Of a stretch of 37,423 nt of DNA, positions 7,815 through 18,100 are shown one piece after another. Position 1 is the first letter of the stretch, and every line of letters starts with the position of its first letter. The position numbers and the translations under genes are program-made. The notes beneath the pieces are model-generated. The model made no database searches. It had not been told where the DNA came from and saw only the letters and a program-made list of their open reading frames with translations. The stretch lies in assembly GCA_964511645.1 (NCBI GenBank), contig CAZEGV010000028.1, forward strand, positions 1 to 37,423, given 5' to 3'. The DNA is from CAZEGV01 sp964511645 (GTDB lineage: Bacteria; Bacteroidota; Bacteroidia; Cytophagales; JAAEPT01).

Positions 7815-8996
7815 ATGTTTAAGGCTCACGCATTATATTTTAGCTTAATCATATCCTTATTACTGGCAGTTATGTGTAGTGGCTTAATCCTGTTTCATCA
7901 ATTTCAAAAAAAAACACAAACTAGATTTTACCTCAAAGAAAAATTAATTCATCAAGTAGAATCAGGTTTAGCTTTAGCCACTATAAATGATAATGATTAT
8001 CAAAGTGATACTCTCTCGTATAAAACAAATAGGTGGGGGATATATAAAGTAGCTAGTGCCAGCTCGTTTAATAGCTTAGATACTATAAACAAAAATGTCT
8101 TACTCGGATCTATTTACAAAAATAATTTTGCCTTGTACCTTATGGATCAAAAACAAGAGCTTACTCTTTGTGGGAAAACTAAGTTGAAAGGTAAATGTTT
8201 TATTCCTAAAGCTGGAGTTGTACGAGGGTATATTGCAGGGAGAAATTACTCAGGCACTCAATTAGTATATGGAAGCATCACCAATAGCACGTCACAATTA
8301 CCTTTTTTTTCTTCTGATGAAATAAAAAGTATCTATGAGAATTTATCATATTTCCGTGAGGGTACTGGATTAGATTCAAATGAATTAATCAATTCCTTTT
8401 CAAGTCCAACAATTATTGTACAATCTCCTAGTACGGTTAATGGTCGTTTCAAAGGAAATATAATCTTAACCTCTTTCAACCCTATTATCATCAGCCGACA
8501 GGCAAAGCTAGAAGATATAATAATAATAGCTCCTATCATTATTATCAAAAATGGGTTTAAAGGTAATATTCAATGTTTTGCTAGCAAAGAGATCATAGTT
8601 GAGGAAAGTAGTACCTTACTGTATCCGTCATGTTTAGGGCTGTTTAAACAAGTAAAAAATGACACGTTGAGACCTAGTATTACCATCGAGGGGAATTGTA
8701 AGATAAAAGGAGTTATTTTTAGTGATCAACAAACGTATGATAGAGCAGGGACTATTATTAAAATACTGGATAACGCTAAAATAGAAGGAGAGGTAATGAC
8801 TACAGGAATGCTGGAGCTAAAAGGAGAGGTAAAGGGGAGTGTACAATGCCGTAAGTTTTACTTGAATACTGCGTCTTCAGTATATGACAACTTTTTACTC
8901 GATGCTGTTGTTAATCAGAGAGCGTTAAATAAACTTTACTATGGATCAGCAATTTCTAATAATGAATTAAAATGGCCAATCAAAACCGTATATTAA
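7815..8996 (+). CDS. pilin-like protein with bactofilin-like beta-helix (possible GspK analogue)
   Basis: The N-terminus 'MFKAHALYFSLIISLLLAVM' is a pilin-like hydrophobic helix preceded by a tiny leader. If cut after Ala4 it gives HALYF, so Glu5 is missing, as in GspK, the pseudopilus tip subunit. The body (about 200-362) is made of short repeating beta turns such as 'IIISRQAKLEDIIIIAP', 'IIVEESSTL' and 'AKIEGEVMTTGMLELKGEVKG'. These look like the right-handed beta-helix of bactofilins or polymer-forming surface proteins. The start abuts the GspE stop, and the 3' end overlaps the GspI-like gene by 25 bases. Its place among E, I, J and F supports a minor pseudopilin; the GspK equivalence is inference. 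Confidence 0.6.
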   Translation: MFKAHALYFSLIISLLLAVMCSGLILFHQFQKKTQTRFYLKEKLIHQVESGLALATINDNDYQSDTLSYKTNRWGIYKVASASSFNSLDTINKNVLLGSIYKNNFALYLMDQKQELTLCGKTKLKGKCFIPKAGVVRGYIAGRNYSGTQLVYGSITNSTSQLPFFSSDEIKSIYENLSYFREGTGLDSNELINSFSSPTIIVQSPSTVNGRFKGNIILTSFNPIIISRQAKLEDIIIIAPIIIIKNGFKGNIQCFASKEIIVEESSTLLYPSCLGLFKQVKNDTLRPSITIEGNCKIKGVIFSDQQTYDRAGTIIKILDNAKIEGEVMTTGMLELKGEVKGSVQCRKFYLNTASSVYDNFLLDAVVNQRALNKLYYGSAISNNELKWPIKTVY

Positions 8997-9325
8997 CTTC
9001 TTTAAAAGCATCTACTTTGGTTGAAGTATTAATAGCAATGGTTATTATTACTTTTTCCATTAATTTAGTCTTAGTAATAAGTCTTAAAATCACACATTCG
9101 TCTTCAAATTTTACTCGGTTAAAAGCTTATGAAATAGCAAAAGAAGTTTTGAACAGTTCTATTCAAGAGCAGGCGTATTTTGATGAAGTTCTATTTCGAA
9201 ATAAATTTAAAATAAATAAGCATACAAATATTAAAGAGCATTTAATTGAAATTAATATTGATGTTTTTAATAATGAGAAAAGAAAAATAGCTCATATTCA
9301 AAGAGTTATCGTACCCAATGAATAG
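8972..9325 (+). CDS. minor pseudopilin, GspI-like
   Basis: A basic leader (MANQNRILTSLKA) is followed by the predicted cleavage site KA|STLVEVLIAMVIITF with Glu at mature position 5 and a long hydrophobic alpha-1 helix. The 'STLVEVLIAMVI' block and the small size (117 residues) suit GspI best. GspH cannot be excluded, and no separate GspH is seen in this operon. The globular domain is short, with a terminal beta hairpin. It overlaps the preceding gene by 25 bases and the next by 8. Confidence 0.75.
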   Translation: MANQNRILTSLKASTLVEVLIAMVIITFSINLVLVISLKITHSSSNFTRLKAYEIAKEVLNSSIQEQAYFDEVLFRNKFKINKHTNIKEHLIEINIDVFNNEKRKIAHIQRVIVPNE

Positions 9326-9782
9326 ACAAAAGAAATATCGGGCGTTTAGTCTAGTAGAAGTAAGTATTGTTTTATTACTGAGCACGGTTGTAGTTTCTAT
9401 AGCTTATACTGGATTACATATTTTCTCGAAGACCATTCATTCTTATAAAACAAAACAAAATAATATTAGTGATTATAAAGAATTTTCTTCTCATTTCAGT
9501 ACTGATTGGTGGCAATCAAGCAACATTAAAAGAGTAGGAAACACTATTGTTTTTTACTTTCCAGATGAGACAATTATTCGCTATCAATTTTCCAAAAAAA
9601 AAGTAGTTCGTTCTAAAAATGGAGCAAATATCATCATTTCAACATCCGCTAGTATACACGATGTTAAGTACAATGAATACAACTCGATAGAGGAAATTAG
9701 CATTAAGGTTGACTTTCAAAAAGAAAACTTAACTTTATACGAACACAAAACATATTCCATCACTTCTTACATGAATCAGTAA
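9318..9782 (+). CDS. minor pseudopilin, GspJ-like
   Basis: The leader MNRQKKYRA ends in Ala before FSLVEVSIVLLLSTVVV, giving Glu at mature position 5 and a standard pilin helix. The 154-residue protein continues with a mixed alpha/beta domain ('SDYKEFSSHFSTDWWQSSNI', then several strands), like GspJ/PulJ. It sits between the GspI-like gene and gspF. In type II systems GspI, GspJ and GspK form the pseudopilus tip complex, which fits the order K-like, I-like, J-like here. Assignment to J rather than another minor pseudopilin is by order and size. Confidence 0.75.
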   Translation: MNRQKKYRAFSLVEVSIVLLLSTVVVSIAYTGLHIFSKTIHSYKTKQNNISDYKEFSSHFSTDWWQSSNIKRVGNTIVFYFPDETIIRYQFSKKKVVRSKNGANIIISTSASIHDVKYNEYNSIEEISIKVDFQKENLTLYEHKTYSITSYMNQ

Positions 9783-9783
9783 T

Positions 9784-10905
9784 ATGGACATTAGTCAACT
9801 CAAACAGAAAAAAAAAACTAATTCAAGACCCGATTTTTCATCCTTTTTGAACAAAGACATTAAGATAGGTAATTTTTTTGGTGACAAAAAAAAAGAGCGG
9901 TTTTATAGTGAATTAAGTACACTTCTTCAAGCGGGAGTAGATATTAAAGCATCGTTAGAAATTATTCTTGATCAAACTACTAATAAACAAGAAAAAAACA
10001 TCTATAAAAAAATTTTAACAAAAATCATATCTGGAAATAGTTTATCCGAAGCCTTAGACAGAAAAAAATATTTTACAGAATATGAATACTATACGTTAAA
10101 AATAGGTGAAGAAACAGGTACGTTAGGTGTCGTATTAGAAGAATTGTCAAGCTATTACAAACAATCGATTAAACAAAAAAGACAAATTATCAGTGCTCTT
10201 TCTTACCCTATTATAGTGGTTATCGTGGCATTTTTCGCTCTTGGTTTTATGATTAGCTTTATTGTGCCGATGTTTGCCGATGTATTTAAACGCTTAGACA
10301 GTGACTTACCAGCCATTACCCAATTTGTGGTTAACTTATCGGAAAAATTCCCTACCTACGCTACAATTGTTTTCATCATTTTAGTATCTATAGTTGTAAT
10401 CTCATATACTCAAAGAAATACTTTGTGGTACCGTCACTTTACATCTCGCATTGTAATGCGAATCCCTTTTATAGGAACTATGTTACATAAAATATATTTA
10501 TCTCGATTTGCTACAATGATGAACTTAATGATTAGTGCACAACTTCCTCTTTTGCAAGCAATACAGTTGATACAAAAAATGATTAGGTACTATCCATTAG
10601 AAGTCGCTTTAGCTGATATTGAGCAACGGATTTTAAGAGGGGATCAACTACATGTGAGTATGGATATGTATAAAATTTTCCCTAAACGAATGGTGTCACT
10701 TGTAAGAGTTGGTGAAGAGGTAGGTCAAGTAAATGTCTTTTTTGCTAAAATATCTAAACAATACCGAGAAGAAGTTGAGCATATGTCTTCTGTATTAGGA
10801 AACTTAATAGAGCCTCTTTTACTAGTGTTTTTAGGGTTAGTAGTTGGTTTTATATTAGTGTCAATGTATTTACCATTATTCCAACTAAGTGCAGCATTTG
10901 AATGA
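9784..10905 (+). CDS. gspF: inner-membrane platform protein GspF/PilC
   Basis: Two T2SSF domains are visible (about 38-164 and 240-365). Each has the GEE-type helix, 'LKIGEETGTLGVVLEEL' and 'LVRVGEEVGQVNVFFAKI', followed by a membrane helix. Three membrane segments lie at about 138-165, 190-210 and 343-366. Length (373 residues) is slightly below the usual 400 because the N-terminal cytoplasmic extension is short. GspF is the polytopic core on which the ATPase acts. It starts one base after the GspJ-like stop and is the last gene of the coupled secretion cluster; the next 81 bases are non-coding and contain a likely promoter. Confidence 0.95.
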   Translation: MDISQLKQKKKTNSRPDFSSFLNKDIKIGNFFGDKKKERFYSELSTLLQAGVDIKASLEIILDQTTNKQEKNIYKKILTKIISGNSLSEALDRKKYFTEYEYYTLKIGEETGTLGVVLEELSSYYKQSIKQKRQIISALSYPIIVVIVAFFALGFMISFIVPMFADVFKRLDSDLPAITQFVVNLSEKFPTYATIVFIILVSIVVISYTQRNTLWYRHFTSRIVMRIPFIGTMLHKIYLSRFATMMNLMISAQLPLLQAIQLIQKMIRYYPLEVALADIEQRILRGDQLHVSMDMYKIFPKRMVSLVRVGEEVGQVNVFFAKISKQYREEVEHMSSVLGNLIEPLLLVFLGLVVGFILVSMYLPLFQLSAAFE

Positions 10906-10927
10906 TGAAGGTTTTGCTACTTCAATA

Positions 10928-10958
10928 TTTCATATAAAAGAAAATTTGAGTATGTTTG
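10928..10958 (+). promoter_or_regulatory. candidate internal Bacteroidota-type promoter
   Basis: In the only sizeable gap of the cluster, TATGTTTG at 10951-10958 matches the -7 consensus TAnnTTTG. TTTC at 10928-10931, a 3/4 match to the TTTG -33 box, lies exactly 19 bases upstream. Transcription would begin near 10965, giving a leader of about 20 bases before the chaperone ATG. It could let the chaperone and Rhs genes be expressed separately from the secretion machine. No terminator hairpin precedes it, so read-through from upstream is also possible. Confidence 0.42.
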
Positions 10959-10986
10959 TTCACTACAATTAAGACAGTTTTTGTTT

Positions 10987-11529
10987 ATGAGAAAGACAGA
11001 TTACATTTATATTGGATATTTATTTCTACTGACACTAGGAATAGGTGCCCTCTTCTTTAATACAGAGAAAAAGCAGAAACTAGCTTATGTTCGTAATGAA
11101 GTTATTTTAACAAAGTATAAAGGCATGCAAGATGCTTTCAAAGAAATTGAGGAACGAGTTATCGTTATGCAATCTAATCTAGACTCTTTATCAAAAAACT
11201 ATAATACTAGAGCAAAGTCATACCACGACAGTAAGGGGAGATTAACAAAAAAAGAACAAGGTGTAACAGAAGAATCACTTCGTAGAGATCAACGAGATAT
11301 TCTTAAATATAAAGACCAACTAGAACAAGGCATTCAACGAAGACGTGAAGAACTAAGTGTTTCTACAATTAACCAGATTAATGAGTTTATAGAAACGTAT
11401 GGTAAAGAGAAGGGCTATGATTATATTTTAGGAGTAACAGATAATGGTAGTTTATTATATGCTACTGATCAAGATGATTTAACAGACATTATTTTAATAG
11501 AGATCAATAAGCGTTATTTAAATAAGTAA
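10987..11529 (+). CDS. OmpH/Skp-like periplasmic chaperone
   Basis: I start at the ATG at 10987 in preference to the in-frame TTG two codons earlier. The 180-residue protein has an N-terminal signal anchor (about 6-24), a long charged coiled coil (about 45-135), and the family's C-terminal cap with 'GYDYILGVTDNGSLLYATDQ' and 'DDLTDIILIEIN'. Skp/OmpH trimers are tentacled holdases that keep unfolded envelope proteins soluble in the periplasm. Bacteroidota usually encode OmpH beside bamA. A copy placed between a secretion operon and two giant exported Rhs genes suggests a dedicated chaperone for those substrates (inference). The following lipoprotein gene starts one base after its stop. Confidence 0.87.
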   Translation: MRKTDYIYIGYLFLLTLGIGALFFNTEKKQKLAYVRNEVILTKYKGMQDAFKEIEERVIVMQSNLDSLSKNYNTRAKSYHDSKGRLTKKEQGVTEESLRRDQRDILKYKDQLEQGIQRRREELSVSTINQINEFIETYGKEKGYDYILGVTDNGSLLYATDQDDLTDIILIEINKRYLNK

Positions 11530-11530
11530 A

Positions 11531-12130
11531 ATGAAGGTTACGTTTTTTACATTATTGATTATTCCTTTTTTGATTGCATGTCATTCTACTACTGATGATG
11601 ATATTGTGTTACATTATGAGGGTGAAGATAGTGAGTATGTTAAAGAACAAGAAATTGGTGACCATTATTTTAATGTTCGCTACCAATCACCTCTATATCA
11701 ATCATATACTGAATTATTAGGTATTAGTTTTACACAGGTTCAGCTAGACTCTCTTAAGGATAGGTACAACAAGGGGATTCAGTTTGTAGTAAGTTTATCA
11801 AGTAATCCAAACTCAACTTCTGCTGTAACTCTATCAGATGCGATTTTTGATAGTAGGACAAATGTTAAAATGACATCGATTTTATCTGAAAGTTTCAAAC
11901 TAGAGGTTAATGGAGAAATATTACCCCCATCTTTTTTTCATATAGAACGGGGATTAATTCAAAATCAAAAAGTAACTATTTTACTTGGGTTTTCAAAACC
12001 TCAAGAAATACAAGAGTTTGTATTGATTTATAACGATCTTTTATTAGGGGTTGGGAAACTTCAATTTAGATATAACTATAATCAATTGTCAGATTTATAT
12101 ATACCTGTTAAAATAGATAATAAAACATGA
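11531..12130 (+). CDS. small exported lipoprotein, unknown function
   Basis: A lipoprotein signal has lipobox 'FLIAC' with Cys17, followed by an acidic tract ('DDDIVLHYEGEDSEYVKEQE'). The remaining 180 residues are beta-rich; I recognise no domain. One segment, 'SSNPNSTSAVTLSDAIFDSR', is followed by strands such as 'VTILLGFSKPQEIQEFVLIY', giving a compact Ig- or lipocalin-like impression without a clear match. Its stop overlaps the start of the first giant Rhs gene by four bases (ATGA), so the two are translationally coupled. That suggests a partner, for example an outer-membrane tether or assembly factor for the Rhs protein (inference). Confidence 0.72.
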   Translation: MKVTFFTLLIIPFLIACHSTTDDDIVLHYEGEDSEYVKEQEIGDHYFNVRYQSPLYQSYTELLGISFTQVQLDSLKDRYNKGIQFVVSLSSNPNSTSAVTLSDAIFDSRTNVKMTSILSESFKLEVNGEILPPSFFHIERGLIQNQKVTILLGFSKPQEIQEFVLIYNDLLLGVGKLQFRYNYNQLSDLYIPVKIDNKT

Positions 12131-15100
12131 AAAAAATCAGAAAGTATCAGCGGTTAATTTCGGTATTGTTTATTTTTGTGTTTGCAAATACAATGTTGTC
12201 TTCATTAAGTCTAGCCATTACAGGACATTCGTCTATGCCAGAGTACAGGACTTTTGAGCCTGTAAGCTCGGCTAACATGGTTAATTTGATGGATGGGAGT
12301 TTTTCATATAATATTCCATTGTTAGATGTACCTAATGGTTATCCTATTAATATATCATACAACACAAATAATGTAAATAACGAATCACAGGCTAGTTGGG
12401 TAGGCTTAGGTTGGACTTTGAATCCAGGGTCTATAAATAGATTAAAGAGGGGTGTGCCAGATGAGTTTGACGGGCAAACGGTAACATACCATAATAGAAT
12501 GGAGAAAAACTGGACGTTGGGAGTTTCGCCTACAACAGGGCTTGAGCTCTTTTCTCAAAATTTAGGCTTATCCTTAGGATCCACACTTAGGTATAATAAT
12601 TTTAAAGGAACTAGTAGATCTGTTAACTTAGGGTTTAATTTTATAGAAGGCTTGGTATCCTTAAATTTATCTTATTCAGGTAGACGTTTTGGATTTTCTC
12701 CAGAAATTAATCCAGGAGCTCTTTTTACTCGAGCACAAAGAAAAAAAGTTAAAACAACTGTTAAGGAAGATAAACCAGTAAAACTTTCAGAAGAGGAGGC
12801 CGCAAACACTCATTATTGTTCTAAAACAAATAGAACTTATACGACAGGGTCTTATAAGGGGGCTACTGCTGGTTATTCTCCCGTTCAGCAATTAGGGCTC
12901 TCTCTTCCTAGTATGGCATTAAAGGGTGGCGGGTTTACTTTTGAGTTTACTTTAGGTTGGGATATTATTCCTGCCAACTTCGACTTTGAAGTAGGAATGG
13001 CGGGTACATATTCTCATCAAAAACCAAAAAATCCGGTATTGTCGCTACCTGCATATGGTTACTTCAATAGTGAAAAAGCTTACAGGGTGGCCGAATCGAT
13101 GATGGATTACCACACAGAGCGAGAAAATGTTTTTGAAAAAAGAGATAAAATCCTAGGTTATCCTATTGCCACAAGTGATCTTTTTTCTGTTTCAGGAGAA
13201 GGTGTAGGGGGTTCTTTTAGAGGATTTCGTTCAGAGTTTGGTTATTATAAAAAGAATCAAATTAAATCTAATATAGATACTTATAATGCTGGAGTAGATA
13301 TTAATCCCCCACCTGCCGTTTGGGTATTGGGGGCAAATGTAGTTGGGTCTGTAGGAGGTAGTGCTAGCGGTGGGAATCAAAAAACAACAATAGGGAATTG
13401 GAATAAAAACCTTAGAAGTGATTACGATAGTAAACATCAGTTCACAAACAGAAATGGTGATAAAGGACGAAACGAAAAAATAATTTTTAGATACTCAAAT
13501 GACTTAGTAGGTAGCATAGACAATACTAAAGATGAATCACCAATTATAGCAGGTGGTGATGCAGGAGGACTTACAGGTATTAATGTGAAATTAACTATAA
13601 ATGAAGACGGTTTTGCAAGTGGAGGAGATTTAACAGGAAGAATAGAGAGGTCTTCTTATATACAATTATCTCCCAATAGAGATTTTTCTAAAAAATCAAA
13701 AGTTTCTGGTCAAGATGATTATGACATGCAGTACTTAGTACATACTCAAGATTTACACATTATCAATGAAGAAGGAATTATAGAAGCTTATGATAACCAA
13801 GGCTTAAATCGAAAGAATAGATATGGGGAAAGCGGGATAGGTGAAGTTGTTACGTATAACAATGATGGCGTAAAATATGTGTACGGATTACCGTTACATA
13901 CTAGAAAAGAAAAACAGTTAAGTTATAGTACTATCCTGAAAGGTGGAGAATTGGTTTCAGGTCTTGAAATTGAGTCTAGCAATAATCTCTTGGCAAGAAT
14001 TAATAGAGGCAATGCCAATGATTTAGATAGTAAAGCATTACGTAAGCGAGGTTATGAACAAGATGCAGCATATGCTACTCAGCATTTACTCACGGAAATA
14101 GTTAGCCCTGATTATATTGACAGAACGATGAACGGTCCTAGTCCAGATGATTTTGGGTCTTATACTAAATTTAATTATAAAAGAATAGCTGGAGGAGATG
14201 ATAATTGGTACCCTTATCGTAGTCCATACGAAGGTCTTACTTATGATTACGGTTCGCTATCTGAAAAAAAAGACAATACATTGAGTGTGAGTTGGGGTGA
14301 GAAAGAAATTTACTTCGTTCACTCTATTACTTCTAAAACTCATGTTGCAATTTTCACCTTAGCGGATAGGAACGATGGGGTGAGTGGCATGATGTCAAAT
14401 GATATCGCAGATATTATTTCCCCCAATTATACTATTAACAATAACCGTAAGCAGTTACAAAAATTAAAAAGGGTGGATTTATATTCGATAAAGGAATGTA
14501 ACCACCAAGGTGGTGGAATTTATGAGCCGAAAAAAGGAGCGACTCCTATAAAAACGGTACATTTTGATTATGACTATTCTTTATGTAAAAGATTACCAAA
14601 CAACATAAACACTTCTAGTTTAGCTGAGAATGACTATGCAAGTGATGCTTACAAACAATCAGGTAAGTTGACCTTAAAGAAGATTTGGTTTGAATATGGT
14701 GGAAAGTTGACCAGTAAAGTAAGCCCTTATGAGTTTAAGTATAATTATCCATCTTCTAACATTTATGATGAGTCTAAGTATCAAAATTTAGCAAATAATT
14801 ACGACTTGTCTTTATCTGCTCAAAACCCTGATTACAAAGCACTTAATACCGATAGATGGGGTGAATACCGTAATTTTGAAAAACTCAAAGAGAAAATAGG
14901 AGATTTATCTACCTTTTTTCCTTATAACTATCAAGGAGATTTATCTGGAGAGCATGACCCCGCGGCTTATAAGCTAAAACAGATAAAATTACCAAGTGGT
15001 GGAGAACTTCATGTGCAATATGAAGAAAATGATTATCAATATGTACAAGATAAACGTGCAATGGTGATGGTTCCTTTGAGTAGTGATACTGGAACTGATG

Positions 15101-18100
15101 AAACTGATAAAGATGGAAAAAAATATTACTTAGATTTAGAAAAAATAGGGATTAAATCTGAAGATATTACTCAAGAATTGGTAGAGGATTTATTTGAACC
15201 AATGAGAGAAAAAGAAAATCCAATGTTTTTCTCATTTTTATATCGCTTAGTTAGGGGTGGGAAGCCTGATTTTCAAACAATCAACTCAGAATTTATAGAA
15301 GGTTATGTCAAAATAAAAGGTTATGGGATAGAAAATGGCAAAGCATATTTTTATTTTGATAATTATGATGGTACACCAGCTGGAGGGACAAATATTAATT
15401 ACCCCTCTAAAAAAGATTTAAACCAGCAACCCAATAAGTTTAACATCCCTCGTAGGGTGTGTCAAGATTTTTACTTACATAACAGAAGTGGTAGAATTAA
15501 TAATGGAGGAAATGGAGTAGTATTACCCGAAGAAGACGCAAGTAGTAAAATAGCATTGTTAAATCAGGTTAAAGGAGCAGCACAACAGCTTATCAAAAAT
15601 GCTAGCCCGACAAAAATGATTAGACACAGTCGGCAGTGTATGGATATGGATCCTGAAATGAGTATCGTAAGGTTACAATTACCTGTATATGCAAAGCCTA
15701 ATCATAATTATTTGAATGCTCCATTTAGTTATGGAAAAAAAGGGTCTGGAGTAAGAGTGAGACATTTAGTGATGTATGACAAAGCAGCGGCATTAGCAAA
15801 ATCATCAAATAGCCTAGAACCATTTATATATGGTAATGAGTACAATTATAAGACAACATTAAACAATGAGTCAGGTGTAATTAGTAGTGGTGTAGCAACA
15901 AGCGAGCCAGTGCAAGGTCGTAGAGAAAGCCCTTTAGTGTTACCCCTCAACAAAGATAAACAGACCAAGGCAAGTAAATTACTTTATGGGCGTGATATGT
16001 ATGACATGGAGGAGCCTCTAGGGGAATCATTATATCCATCCCCTATGGTTGGTTACTCAAAAATCACGATTAACAGTATTCATTCTGGCAAAACAAATAC
16101 CGGTTATGAAGAGCATGAGTTTTATACTTGTAAAGACCAACCCTTTAGGGCTAAGCGGTCACATGTTAGGATTAAAAGAGAATTCCCTATTAAAGTGGGA
16201 ACAGCTTTTACAACTAAGGGGACTAAAACAACAGAAACGGTTGGTGAAGGAGAAGGTGCTGATGATGGTGTAAATGAAGAAACTACGAGTAAATCAGGTA
16301 AGAAATCATTTGGCTTTAGTTATGAACGTAAAGCCCCTTATTTGTTTCAGGGTTATACTTTTATCATGAATGATTACCATGGTAAGATAAAGAGTATTCG
16401 AAAATATTCTGGTGCCAAGGCTGGAGAGAAGCCCGCTGTTATATCTGAGCAAAAGTATATTTACTCATTACCAGGAGAAGCAGTAGCTGTAATGGATGAA
16501 AATCAAAAGATTACGACAAGTGAATTGGGAAAAGAAGGTGAGGTTTATGCAGAATTAAATCAAGTAACGGACTTTGGTATACATGGCTCAGTATCAGGAG
16601 AGTTTTCTGCGGGAGTGTGGACTGCGGGAGCTTTTCCAGGTGTTACAGCTCTTCCTACACTTAAGAAGTTGAGTATGAGAATTACGGATTATGCTGTTCG
16701 TACACATGTCACTACAAAAATAATTCGTTATGCGACAGTACTCAAAGAAGTACATAGTAAAGTAGATGGCGTTAAAAACATTACTTATAATGACGTCTTT
16801 GATCAAAATACGGGTACTCCAATTGTAACTAGGACTATTGATGACTTTGATAATATGTATCAAAATTTGGGTATTAAAGCCGCTTGGAAATACCCAAATA
16901 TGCGTTCTACTTATCTCAATACTAATGTTACAGTTGAAGGTGCTACTGTAGAGGAGCAGAATAATGTTACTTATTTGGCTTTCGGCACAGACAACTGTGG
17001 AGCTTTAGATAATTTTGCTAAAGGGGATTTATTAGAATTAAAAACAGCTAGTGCAACAAATGAAATTTATTTGTACCATACTGATAATCCAGACTTTGAT
17101 AATAATAGGATAGAGATTTTAAGATCTGGTTATAGTAAAAGCCAGTTAGTATCTGGACAAGAAGTTGTTGCCAAAGTAATTAGAAGCGGATACACCAATG
17201 AGCTTAATGCAACGGTGGGTAGTGTTACACGTCATTTGCTTGACTATGAAGACCCTAGTGCTTCTTATTCCAAAATGCAAACAGACTTATATGGATCAGA
17301 CTTAGCCTTTGTAGAAGATTTGAACACCGCTTTGGATCAAGCCATTAGTAATTACGATGGTAGTGGTAATGAAATAATACTGACCTTAACTGATACTTAC
17401 GACCATTTATCTGTAGAAGTAGACAACTGCTCTTTGAGTGATATTTGTACTTCTGGAAATAAAGTAGGAAATATCAAATTAGCTTATATGCCTCAAGGTA
17501 ATAGTTTTACCCTAAAAGTAAAATCACTTAATATTTATAACTCATCAGGCACCTTTATTAAGGCGATAAACTGTGAAGAGGATACAGATTTACCTAGACC
17601 AGAACCTCCTGTATTGGCAAGAGGGGAGGAAAAAAGGGGGTTTGATATAAGGTATGATTCCGAGTCGTTGATTGACTTTGTGAACTCTAAAGATTATGAT
17701 AGAAGTATTTTGTCGTATACAGCAGGCTCTTGTTCTCTTGTTGCAGGATATAATAGTTGGCGTGGTGGTAAGGCACATACAGGTGCTAGTACCGATTACG
17801 CATTAGAAATTCAAATAAGCCCAGGGAATTACACGTCATGGGATAGAGAGTACCAATCCAGAGAGAGAGCTTATCGGTACAGAAATGTACGGATCCATGG
17901 AGGGAAAAAAGTATGTAAGAACTATGGATCAGTAAAACACTCTGATGGTACATCTTCTCCTTTTTCTATTCAGAATTTTGATGGATGGGGAAAACCAGGG
18001 TATCACCAGATAGATTATAGCGTGAAAGTAGGTAATGGTAAGAGATGTCAAAGAAGGACGAATAACGGTAAGACATCTGCCCGCTACTGTGTTCCCTTTT

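Noticed and set aside
8514..8547. Near-symmetrical ATAATAAT/ATTATTAT region in the GspK-like gene
   Set aside because: Imperfect pairing, explained by Ile-rich beta-helix turns (IIIIAPIIIIK) in an AT-rich genome.
10446..10461. TCGCATT-GT-AATGCGA dyad in gspF
   Set aside because: A 2-base loop cannot form a stable hairpin and the length is compatible with chance in coding sequence.
10981..10986. TTG start for the OmpH-like gene
   Set aside because: An ATG lies two codons downstream and no Shine-Dalgarno site favours the TTG.
16049..16273. Alternative plus-strand frame inside the first giant Rhs gene
   Set aside because: The overlapping Rhs frame is continuous and family-like on both sides; the alternative encodes a Lys/Leu-rich sequence without features.
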